NCBI RefSeq assembly: GCF_003585935.1
Contig: NZ_NRJG01000023.1
Span: 1-64,000, forward strand
Direction of reading: 5' to 3'
Length of the DNA stretch: 64,000 nt
Source: Psittacicella hinzii
GTDB lineage: Bacteria; Pseudomonadota; Gammaproteobacteria; Enterobacterales; Psittacicellaceae
The notes beneath the pieces were generated by a model. That model was not told where the DNA came from. It did no database searches and was given only the letters and a program-made list of their open reading frames with translations. The translations under genes were made by a program, and so were the position numbers. Below, piece by piece: positions 37,263 to 44,982 of the stretch (positions are counted from its first letter, which is position 1; each line of letters begins with the position of its first letter).

Positions 37263-37345
37263 TTTAGAAGTTTACGGAGTCGCCTAGTATCAGCAAATAA
37301 TAAGTGGTCAGTTATAGTTGCTGATATTATCTTTAAACTTCTAAA
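37263..37345. repeat. Nested inverted repeat (83 bp), MITE- or ncRNA-like
   Basis: Outer arms TTTAGAAGTTT/AAACTTCTAAA (11 bp, perfect) and inner arms TATCAGCAA/TTGCTGATA (9 bp, perfect). The whole unit would fold into one long hairpin. No transposase or other copy was seen in the window. Confidence 0.6.
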
Positions 37346-37456
37346 GCCAGGTTTTAATTTCACGGAAATTTAAATCTGGAAACCTTATGCTAATGCAAAA
37401 TTAGTTAATCTTGAATTTCATGTGTATAGTCTTGCAAAAGGGCTATATAAACCTGT

Positions 37457-37493
37457 AAAGTAACTCCTATGTACAATAGTAGTTACTTTTTTT
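37457..37493 (+). terminator. Rho-independent terminator downstream of porin 2
   Basis: AAAGTAACT/AGTTACTTT stem with an inner CTAT/ATAG and a run of seven T's. Confidence 0.85.
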
Positions 37494-38056
37494 ATGCCTA
37501 ACCTAAATTCCGCAAATTTTAGATAATGGGAAAGCGCTGTTTTTAGGTATATTTATATTAACAAGTCCTTGAAAATCAACCTGTTGTTCAGAAAAACAAA
37601 ATGCAAAACTCTAACATTACATGAGCTTTCATTACATTAGTATTGAACAATAAAATCAAAGCGTGCGAAGTGTCACCAAAATACGTTTTATATTAATAAG
37701 GAACTATATTATAGGTATTACTAATCGTATCTGGTAAGTTGAAATCAAAACAGATAAATTCCATAAAAATGAAATACCTTTAGTATACAAGTCGCTCATA
37801 TTTTATAGACAGACAAACCAACTTGTTAAAGTAATTAGAAGAAATCTTTTTTACATAAGAAAAACTAAAATGGCTTTGTCATTATGCATTTTGGGAGTTT
37901 AGGATGCCTAAATTTTGGTATATGTGGTGTTTCGTTTTTAGGGTGCAACTCAGGGCTTAAGGCTTAGTTTTTGTGAGGTAATTTTTAGCTAATTTTAAAG
38001 TTTTATAGAGATTCAAGGGAGAGTTTCGTATATTTTTAAGTCTAGTATAGAAAATT

Positions 38057-38072
38057 TGCTACTATAGTAGCA
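38057..38072. promoter_or_regulatory. Perfect 16-bp palindrome (possible operator)
   Basis: TGCTACTATAGTAGCA is fully self-complementary, 510 bases upstream of porin 3. It could be an operator, but no regulator is identifiable. Confidence 0.35.
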
Positions 38073-38176
38073 TTGCAACCAGAGAAGATAATAGTTAGTA
38101 ACGTTAAGTACTTAACTAATGATATTTCTGATAAAAACTCGTAAGATGCTCTGTTTTGAGCTTATTCTGCTACTTA

Positions 38177-38260
38177 TTTAAGTGGTGCTGATATCTGTTT
38201 AAGCTATGCTTGTGGCTGTTTAAGCTGTGCTGATATCTGTTTAAGCAGTGTTGATGTTTG
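38177..38260. repeat. 21-bp tandem repeat, four units
   Basis: Units start at 38177, 38198, 38219 and 38240. The consensus is TTTAAGCTGTGCTGATATCT plus G. A fifth unit decays after TTTAAACAG. The period equals two helical turns. Confidence 0.9.
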
Positions 38261-38580
38261 TTTAAACAGTTTTAGCTGGTAAACTTAATCAAAGGTTCAA
38301 TTGTAAGCAAGCTTAAACGTAAGTTCAACATTACCGTAGCTATCTAGAATTTAATTAGAGTTTGATCGCAAAATCTTAGTTAAGGTTCGCCTAGTTAGTT
38401 AACTTACAGTCTTATTCCAGTTTGGTTTTTAGTTTGGTTAGGAAAAGACTGTAAAGGTTTGTATAGGTGCCTAATGTTTGAGCATTAGGAGATTGTTAAC
38501 TTACTGATTAGTTCTAAAATGTTATTCTTCTTTTTCGATCTAATCACTCTCAAATTGCAATATACACTAAGGAATACTTT

Positions 38581-39777
38581 ATGGTAAGACCGTTACTATT
38601 AGGTATAGGCTTATTGGCTTTTATGACAACCGCTACCCAAGCACGCGTAACCTTAACTACTTGGAATGATGGTAAATCTTCATTACAATCAATCTGGCAA
38701 GTGCGTTTTGGTTATAGTTACTCTACGCAATATAATAGCTACCAAACGTACGAACGTAATACGCAAACTCCAACTTGGAACTTACGTCCTCGTATTTCAT
38801 TTATGCTTAATCAGTACATTAACGATGATTTAACAGTTGGTGGTTATGTACGTTTTATGCATATTTTTATGAGTAGACATAGTCGTAGTATGAACTATGA
38901 CTATAGTACGGGTACTTATAGTGATGTAACTTACACTGCGACGCACGGTAAAAATCCTATTCGTGCCGATCGTGGTCATTTCTATTTAGATAGTAAAACT
39001 CTTGGACGTTTAACTGTTGCTTTATCAACAGGTTTATATCCAACCCAACAAGGTGCTGGTGACGTACGTGACTTTGGGACTAATACTTGGTTCTTATCTA
39101 ATCAATCACGTGCGATTACTTATGCATACTTAGATACGCAAGACCGTTTAGTACGTTATGATTCTCCGGAGTTAAGTGCAGATATTCCTTTACAAGTAAG
39201 TGTCTCATATGGTGATATGCGCAGCAATCAAACCAATGACGCTGGACAAATTAAACGCCGTTACGATACTGAAGTATCTGGAGCACTAATCTATAACCTG
39301 CCTCAATATAAAGGTTATGTAAGTTTACTTGCCGCACAAAAACACGTATATGCTAATTACACCACTAAGTATCCAACTACCGGTTACCAATTAATGAGTA
39401 AGTTCTCTCCCATCGAGAACTTAATGGTACGAGCTGAAGTTGGACTTGCCAAAGAAGAAACGGCAACCGTGTATAACCGTTACCGTGGCGCAGGTGTTGA
39501 TTTAGATTACCGCATTGGTCGTTTTGAGCCATATGGTGGTATTTTATATATGCATACGATCACGAATAATAAGAGCTCGGGTTTACAGCAAGAGAAAAAA
39601 GCTTATGAGGTTTACGTAGGTACTACCTACGATTTAGCTACTAAAGTAGCTAATGCCTTTAACTTTATGCTCTTTGCTGAAGCATTACATAGCTATGTTA
39701 GATATGAGAAGAACTATGCAGCTCGTTTAAGTGATCATGTTTATACTTTTGGTGGTGGTCTGCTAATTACTTGGTAG
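38581..39777 (+). CDS. Porin-like outer-membrane protein 3
   Basis: A 398-aa beta-barrel protein, more diverged than porins 1 and 2. Signal peptide 1-21 (MVRPLLLGIGLLAFMTTATQA). The mature part is rich in Tyr/Arg/Thr with alternating strands. GQGAGDVRDFGTNTWF-like sequence at ~155-170 corresponds to the GAADNNDF block of the paralogues, and VRYDSPEL to VRYDLTTDP. It ends in Trp (LLITW), a good BAM signal. Unlike the other two porins it has an AAGGA Shine-Dalgarno eight bases before the ATG. A repeat and a strong bidirectional terminator follow. Confidence 0.8.
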   Translation: MVRPLLLGIGLLAFMTTATQARVTLTTWNDGKSSLQSIWQVRFGYSYSTQYNSYQTYERNTQTPTWNLRPRISFMLNQYINDDLTVGGYVRFMHIFMSRHSRSMNYDYSTGTYSDVTYTATHGKNPIRADRGHFYLDSKTLGRLTVALSTGLYPTQQGAGDVRDFGTNTWFLSNQSRAITYAYLDTQDRLVRYDSPELSADIPLQVSVSYGDMRSNQTNDAGQIKRRYDTEVSGALIYNLPQYKGYVSLLAAQKHVYANYTTKYPTTGYQLMSKFSPIENLMVRAEVGLAKEETATVYNRYRGAGVDLDYRIGRFEPYGGILYMHTITNNKSSGLQQEKKAYEVYVGTTYDLATKVANAFNFMLFAEALHSYVRYEKNYAARLSDHVYTFGGGLLITW

Positions 39778-39787
39778 TAGTTTAGGG

Positions 39788-39871
39788 ATCGTAAGAGTTT
39801 AAGGCTCATAAGGGTTCAAGACTCGTAAGGGATCTGGATTCGTAAGAGACTCTGACCGTAGGAGACTAAGG
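39788..39871. repeat. 17-bp tandem repeat, about five units
   Basis: Units start at 39788, 39805, 39822, 39839 and 39856, all containing CGTAAGRG-like cores. The array begins just after the porin-3 stop codon. Confidence 0.85.
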
Positions 39872-39901
39872 TTTGCTGCCTATCACAGACTATCTATAAG
39901 T

Positions 39902-39940
39902 AAAACCCCAGAAAAGAAATGTTCTTTTCTGGGGTTTTAA
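39902..39940. terminator. Bidirectional terminator between porin 3 and lnt
   Basis: A perfect 17-bp stem (39902-39918 with 39922-39938, loop ATG) with AAAA on the left and TTTT on the right serves the convergent porin-3 and lnt genes. Confidence 0.95.
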
Positions 39941-40003
39941 GTTTATTTAGTTTCAAGTTTATTTAGTTTAACTAAAATTTCAGCTTGTGGTGTGTCACTT
40001 CAT

Positions 40004-41695
40004 TTACACATAACGATTATTACGTGTAAAGAGGCTAACTACACCGCGAATTAAAGCATATAACGCAATAAAGGTGAATGCATAAGCAAAATTCAGCCAA
40101 CGATAGTAAGCTTGGTAAGGAGTAGTTCCTACGTAGTTTAAATATTGTCCAACTAATACTTCTTCGCTATCACGTGGTGCTAAAGCAGTAATTTTGCCTT
40201 GTGGGTTAATAATGGCAGTAATGCCATTATTAGTATCACGTAAAGAATATCTTTGGCTTTCGAGCGAACGGAAGCGAGCGATATTTAAGTGTTGATCTGG
40301 GCCTTGCACATGTCCAAACCATACGTCGTTGGTAATGTTTAATAAAACATTAGTATTGTCATTAACGTTACGTAGCACTAAATCCGCAAAGAGTGTATCG
40401 TAACAAACTAAAGTATGAGCAAGACTATATTGCGTGCGCATATTTGCTTGATTACGATTGCCGGCTGTAAACTGTGCAGCATATAACTCTTTAAAAAACG
40501 GAATAGGTAAGTGACTTAATAATCCTCCCAATGGTAAATATTCTCCAAAAGGCACAAGTGTGGTTTTGTCGTATTTTTGTACCAGAATGTCTAACTCTGG
40601 AGTGTGGAGGATTTGATTATTAGCAGTTACGGCACGTTTAATTAAGCCTACTTGTGACAGCATAAGAGCTGAGTTGTAGTAACGAGTTTGCCCTTGTTCA
40701 TTGCTTGCAGTTAGTGAACCCACTAACATATCCGCATTAGAAGAGGCTACTAAGATGTAGAAATGGCTTAGGATTTGCTCTTGTTGTCCTTGAGGATTAC
40801 CGGTAAAAATTTGCATTACTGCAGATTCAGGTAAGATCCAAAGTTGCGGCTCAGTTGTTGCTTGTTGTCCGCGTTGAATTAAGTACTTATAAGTGTCAAC
40901 TTGGGCTGGGATTTGTTGCGGATCCCATTTAGCGCGCGATTCGATATTCGGTTGTACTAAAGCTACGGTAATAGGTTTCCCTTCTGGTTTGGTAAACTGC
41001 ATTGGGTAAAAATGAGCTGCCGCAAAACCACCAGTTAATAAAGCTAGCACAATAACATCTGTACGGAAGTTAATGCGTAGCTGACGGTCAATTGTTTGAC
41101 GACGCAGGCTCATACCCGAGTTAGGTTGACGAGCCACAATCAGTTTACGCACTAAAACATACACAAAAGTAACTGCACTAAACTCAAAGAACTGTACAAG
41201 GTACACGCCACCTAAAGGTGCTAAGGTTTGGCTTAGGGTATTAGCATTAGCATAACCAAAGTTTAACCAGTTAAAGTTAGTAATTAAGTTATACCAAAGA
41301 TAAGTAATTCCTGAAAAAGCTAAAGGTAAGAGCGCAAAGTTACGATCACGTCCATTCCAAATAGCAGCAAGAATAATTGATCTAATCCCTAAAACTAAAC
41401 TTAAACCAAATAAGGCGAGAATACTTGCCCATGGTGGGAAGTCCCCATAGTAAGTAATAGCATTAGTGAGCCAGTAAAGAGTACCAAAACTAAAAGCTAC
41501 ATCCCAAGCATAAGGTAATAAATAAGACCCACGCTTGTCATTAGCTTTAGTTTGGAGAAAGAAAATATAGAAGAATAAACAGATATAAAAAGCTGATTTA
41601 CTGTAGTAAGGAGCAAAGCCTAAATACATAAAGTAGCCAGTAAAAGCAGCTAAGAATAACAGAGGAAAGCGTAATGACCAATTATTAATAATCAT
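40004..41695 (-). CDS. lnt: Apolipoprotein N-acyltransferase
   Basis: Transfers the third acyl chain to the N-terminal Cys of lipoproteins in the inner membrane. N-terminal ~225 residues hold about six transmembrane segments; a last one lies near residue 540. Between them is a nitrilase-type domain: VALVQPNIESRAKWD starts it, the catalytic Glu is in WILPESAV, the Lys in the KTTLVPFGEYLPLGG loop region and the Cys in LVCYDTLFAD. Length 563 aa versus ~510 in E. coli. AAGGAG stands seven to eight bases before the ATG. Its start is 12 bases after the corC stop, reproducing the corC-lnt (ybeX-lnt) order of enterobacteria. Confidence 0.95.
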   Translation of the reverse strand: MIINNWSLRFPLLFLAAFTGYFMYLGFAPYYSKSAFYICLFFYIFFLQTKANDKRGSYLLPYAWDVAFSFGTLYWLTNAITYYGDFPPWASILALFGLSLVLGIRSIILAAIWNGRDRNFALLPLAFSGITYLWYNLITNFNWLNFGYANANTLSQTLAPLGGVYLVQFFEFSAVTFVYVLVRKLIVARQPNSGMSLRRQTIDRQLRINFRTDVIVLALLTGGFAAAHFYPMQFTKPEGKPITVALVQPNIESRAKWDPQQIPAQVDTYKYLIQRGQQATTEPQLWILPESAVMQIFTGNPQGQQEQILSHFYILVASSNADMLVGSLTASNEQGQTRYYNSALMLSQVGLIKRAVTANNQILHTPELDILVQKYDKTTLVPFGEYLPLGGLLSHLPIPFFKELYAAQFTAGNRNQANMRTQYSLAHTLVCYDTLFADLVLRNVNDNTNVLLNITNDVWFGHVQGPDQHLNIARFRSLESQRYSLRDTNNGITAIINPQGKITALAPRDSEEVLVGQYLNYVGTTPYQAYYRWLNFAYAFTFIALYALIRGVVSLFTRNNRYV

Positions 41696-41707
41696 AACGA
41701 CAACTCC

Positions 41708-43177
41708 TTAAGCGTGTTTATCTGCTGATGAAGTTGAGTTGTTATTAGTTTCTTGATCATCACTTACAGCACTTGGCATGCTAAAGTCATTTTCTTCTGC
41801 TGCAACTTGAGCATTAGTTGCTTGTGCATTTGCAGTTGCTGCGGCATTTGCTGTCGATTCTGTACTTTCAGTTGCTTCAGTATATGCAGTTTTTTCTGTA
41901 CTTGCTGTTACTTCAGAGTTTGTGGTAGAGCTAGCGTTAGATGCTGGTTCAGAATCTGTAGTTTCCTCTGCTACTTTATCTGAAGAAGTAGTTTGAGCAA
42001 TTGCATCAGTAGTACTGTTCGCAGCTGAAGAGCTACTTGCTTCTGTTACATTAGCTTTGTCTTGAGTTTCTTTAGCTACTTGCTCTTGAGTTGTTTGCCC
42101 TTGCTCTTGTACTTGCTCTTCTTTAAGAGTATGAGCTTTAATAGTTTCTACTGCTGCCATAGTTTCTTCAATAGCAGCAATATCTTCTAAAGTTTCAGTA
42201 GTATTTGTAGCTTTTAAAGCTTCAGCAGTTTGTTCTGCAGCAAGGCCATGTTTAAATACTTCGTTATGCGCTTGTACTTTTTTATCTTTTTGTAGTTGTA
42301 GAGCGTATTCTGGAGAAGTACGAACACGTAGTTTAAGAATTTGACGTTCGTTTACTTGCGTAATACGCGCAATAAGCACATCCGGAATAATTTCTACTGA
42401 TTCATTGCGCGTTGGTAAGTGACCTAAAAGCCCTAAAACATAACCTCCAATGGTTTCATACTCATCATCAGAAAGTTCACATTGAAATGCTTGGTTGAAT
42501 AGATAAATCGGAGTGCGTGCTAAAACATCATACGAAGTTTTACTTACTTGTTGAATATAGTGGTTATCTTTATCGAACTCGTCGGAGATATCACCCACGA
42601 TTTCTTCAAGAATATCTTCGATTGTAATTAACCCTGAAATTTCACCAAACTCATTTACCACTAAAGCTAAGTGTGTATGCGAGTTTTGGAATTCTTGTAA
42701 CAGAGTGGTTACGTGTTTGGTTTCTGGGATGATTTTAATCGGTTTACTAATGTCGAGTAAGCTTACTTGATCGATTTTGTCGTCGATAAGTATACGTAGT
42801 AAGTCTTTAGTAAACAATAGACCAATAGAATCTTGATCTTCAGCATCATCAGTAAGAACTGGATAACGACTATGACCATATTCAAGTACTGAGTTTAATA
42901 CTTCACGTAATGAATCATCACTGTAGAAGTAGTCAATATGCGCACGCGGGATCATTAGATCACGCGCTCGCATATTGCGAATGCCTAAAACACCTTTAAG
43001 CATTTTAGCAATATGAATATCTAATTGATTATTAGCATTTAAATAGTCGATCTGTTGTTGTAAAGAGTCGGCATTTTCTACTGATCCTGGTTTATTAGTT
43101 AATTTAGCGATCAGTTTATTGCGTGAGCCAGAAATAAAGTTTTGTAATTTTGTAGAAACTTGTGTAAAAAACGACAT
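41708..43177 (-). CDS. corC: CorC/HlyC-family CBS-domain protein with long low-complexity tail
   Basis: Cytosolic CorC (YbeX), linked to magnesium/cobalt efflux and ribosome biogenesis in E. coli. Residues ~50-190 form a CBS pair beginning RARDLMIPRAHIDYF, with GLITIEDILEEIVGDISDEFD closing it. Residues ~200-290 match the CorC_HlyC transporter-associated domain (ETIGGYVLGLLGHLP). After residue ~310 there is an Ala/Thr/Glu/Ser/Gln-rich tail of ~180 residues not found in E. coli CorC (~290 aa). The start was placed at MSFFTQVSTKLQNF; the ORF could begin 18 codons earlier with a Cys-rich, unlikely sequence. No Shine-Dalgarno is visible at either. Adjacent to lnt, probably one transcript. Confidence 0.88.
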   Translation of the reverse strand: MSFFTQVSTKLQNFISGSRNKLIAKLTNKPGSVENADSLQQQIDYLNANNQLDIHIAKMLKGVLGIRNMRARDLMIPRAHIDYFYSDDSLREVLNSVLEYGHSRYPVLTDDAEDQDSIGLLFTKDLLRILIDDKIDQVSLLDISKPIKIIPETKHVTTLLQEFQNSHTHLALVVNEFGEISGLITIEDILEEIVGDISDEFDKDNHYIQQVSKTSYDVLARTPIYLFNQAFQCELSDDEYETIGGYVLGLLGHLPTRNESVEIIPDVLIARITQVNERQILKLRVRTSPEYALQLQKDKKVQAHNEVFKHGLAAEQTAEALKATNTTETLEDIAAIEETMAAVETIKAHTLKEEQVQEQGQTTQEQVAKETQDKANVTEASSSSAANSTTDAIAQTTSSDKVAEETTDSEPASNASSTTNSEVTASTEKTAYTEATESTESTANAAATANAQATNAQVAAEENDFSMPSAVSDDQETNNNSTSSADKHA

Positions 43178-43403
43178 AAGTTTAGAAAAGGAATTCCGTG
43201 TAAAATGAGTTGTGCACATGGCACAAGGCATTTATGCTACTTAAGTTATTTAAGAAAGTTGTTTGCCTTAGTTAGTAATGTCGAGTGTTGATTAGACTAT
43301 TTTCTTTTAAGGTTAGATAATCTAATGCCTTATGAAAAGATAAAAACCAAACACTATTTATAACGCTCAACCTACAACTAAGTAGCTTAATATTAAAAAT
43401 TGA

Positions 43404-43430
43404 GATAAAAAAACCGGAAAACTTTCCGGT
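43404..43430 (-). terminator. Minus-strand terminator upstream of corC
   Basis: ACCGGAAA/TTTCCGGT palindrome with seven A's on its left, giving a T-tract on the minus strand. Confidence 0.85.
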
Positions 43431-43462
43431 GCTATTGAGATTGCTCTGCCAAAATGGCGTAC
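43404..43462 (-). ncRNA. Candidate minus-strand small RNA
   Basis: On the minus strand two overlapping TATAAT boxes (43468-43478) precede ~60 bases with a GCC-ATTTT-GGC hairpin and a strong terminator (ACCGGAAA/TTTCCGGT, 43413-43430, then seven T's). There is no ORF, and the unit ends before corC begins. The -35 is poor. Confidence 0.45.
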
Positions 43463-43630
43463 TTTCTATTATATTATAACCTGTTAGTTATCTCGGAAAA
43501 AATGTAGCGATAACTCATGGAGTAATAAGGAGATCACTATAGCTAAGGATGCTTTTGGTGTACAGCTCAAGCTCATTGATAGCTAAAATTTATATATTTT
43601 TCTCGGACTATGGATTGTTGAGGGTGATTG

Positions 43631-43639
43631 TGTTATAAT
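43631..43639 (+). promoter_or_regulatory. Extended -10 promoter
   Basis: TGTTATAAT: consensus -10 with extended TG. The predicted start is near 43646, where the candidate RNA begins. Confidence 0.5.
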
Positions 43640-43645
43640 TTGTTC

Positions 43646-43721
43646 GCCATGTTGTTTCCTTATTGACTTTTTTATTGATTTATGATTATGCTTTACAGCA
43701 TAAACGCAACATGGCTTTTTT
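43646..43721 (+). ncRNA. Candidate small RNA with paired ends
   Basis: GCCATGTTG (43646-43654) pairs perfectly with CAACATGGC (43707-43715), followed by TTTTTT. Inside is a second perfect hairpin TTATGCT-TTAC-AGCATAA (43686-43703). With the promoter just upstream this makes a ~76-base transcript without an ORF. It does not resemble 4.5S or 6S RNA. Confidence 0.45.
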
Positions 43722-43962
43722 CGTGCCTTAATTTTATGTTTGAAGTGCCCCTCTTTTTTTTTGGAGTGAAGTGCTACTCAGGGGTGTGCACTTTTTACAT
43801 ACTCCCTTTTACATGCCTCCCACTCCTTTTCTAAGATTATTTTGTTTTGTTTTTCTTAGTGTTGAGTAAAAGTAGTGATAAAAGGTTTATTAACTACTTG
43901 GCAATGGTTAGTCGTTTATGCTAAGATCTAGTTATAAGCAGTTCTTACTAATATTGGTAGAA

Positions 43963-43989
43963 TTGTTGCGTAAAAAGATTTTATATATT
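43963..43989 (+). promoter_or_regulatory. Likely thr operon promoter
   Basis: TTGTTG (43963-43968), a 15-base spacer and TATATT (43984-43989), 27 bases before thrL. The spacer is short, so the -35 assignment is tentative. Confidence 0.4.
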
Positions 43990-44016
43990 TGATAAAACAT
44001 TAAAAAGGAATTGATA

Positions 44017-44058
44017 ATGTACTTCTTAGTTACCACTACCACCACTTATTGCGACTAG
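44017..44058 (+). CDS. thrL: thr operon leader peptide
   Basis: A 13-codon ORF encoding MYFLVTTTTTYCD with five consecutive Thr codons (44032-44046) and an AAGGA Shine-Dalgarno seven bases upstream. Such Thr-rich leaders make ribosomes stall when charged threonyl-tRNA is scarce, lifting attenuation of thrABC. The E. coli leader is longer (21 aa) and mixes Thr with Ile codons. This one has no Ile codon, suggesting response to threonine alone. Part of the Thr-codon stretch (CACCACT, 44040-44046) can pair with AGTGGTG at 44063-44069, the expected pause hairpin. Confidence 0.85.
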   Translation: MYFLVTTTTTYCD

Positions 44059-44062
44059 CTTT

Positions 44063-44309
44063 AGTGGTGTAAGAATTGATTATTTGATTGTTAAGATAAA
44101 TCTAATTAGCTCATGTTCAATATTTGTTTCTGGCGATCTAAATATTAAGCAGAGCTGCTAAATGTTTTTAGAAGTGCATTTAGTTTTAGATTTAGGTATT
44201 AGACATAATAATCTTTCACTTTGGTTAGTCAAAGAACTGTAGTTTGGTGGCTAACTGGTACTTATCATTAAAAAGGAATACTGAAAGAGCCCCCAAGGGC
44301 TCTTTTTTT
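44063..44309 (+). promoter_or_regulatory. thr attenuator region and terminator
   Basis: The pause-hairpin arm AGTGGTG (44063-44069) is followed by further stems (CTAAATG/CATTTAG near 44159-44183) and, at 44284-44309, the terminator AAAGAGCCC-CCAA-GGGCTCTTT with a T-run. The distance from the leader stop to the terminator (~225 bases) is far longer than in the classical attenuator, and I could not find the alternative antiterminator pairing by eye. Confidence 0.6.
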
Positions 44310-44982
44310 GTGCGTCAAATTCAGCTCTAAAATGAACGATATATTAGGAGGTTCATCACCCAATAGATAGCTCTGATTAATTCTGTAATTTATGAACCCT
44401 AAAGGCGCGTAATATCCACGTTTTCCTATAGTTAATCCTTTATAATAGAATTAAGTAGACTTAACTTCGAGTGTTATGTTTTATAGCATTACGTAAAGTT
44501 GAAGTTTACTCTCGGTTTTTGCAATTAATGTCGGTAATTAGCTTTACCACATCTGTTCTCGTTTTGTAGTTTGTAATTGTTTGTGATTACTTATAGTATC
44601 GCTATTACTTATGCAGTGAAGATTACTACTGAGTAGTTAGGATCTTAGATTTCCTTGCGAGTTTAGTTCGCAAAGTAGGTTTAAGATATTCTCTGTAATC
44701 ATTTCATAAGGTTAGATACAGTTATTGTTAGTCCTTAAGTTTACATATTGTTCCGTTATAACCTTAGCGATTACGTCATAAAGTAGCTCAGTAATAACTT
44801 TTTGCAAAGTTGCTAGCAATAACTTTTTACTAAGTCATTAGAAGTAACTTTTTACTAATTAGCTAAGCAGCTAAGCAATTACTTCTTACTAAGTTGTTAA
44901 GTGATAACTTAGTCGTGAGTACTTAAGTAATAACCTCGCAATTACAAAGGTAAAACAGACATCCCTTTAATAGGACATAGAT

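Larger units (their letters stand above)
36965..38580. other. 1.6-kb gene-free region between porins 2 and 3
   Basis: Contains a 16-bp hairpin (37017-37051), a nested inverted repeat (37263-37345), a terminator (37457-37493), a 16-bp palindrome (38057-38072), a 21-bp tandem repeat (38177-38260) and a CCTAATG/CATTAGG hairpin (38470-38489). No gene seen. Confidence 0.6.
43178..44982. other. Control region between corC and thrA
   Basis: Contains a 13-bp palindrome TTAGATAATCTAA (43313-43325), two divergent sRNA candidates, a GTACAGCTCA motif, thrL with its attenuator, and 28-bp-like TAATAACTTTTT repeats (44785-44870). No protein gene other than thrL is visible. Confidence 0.7.
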
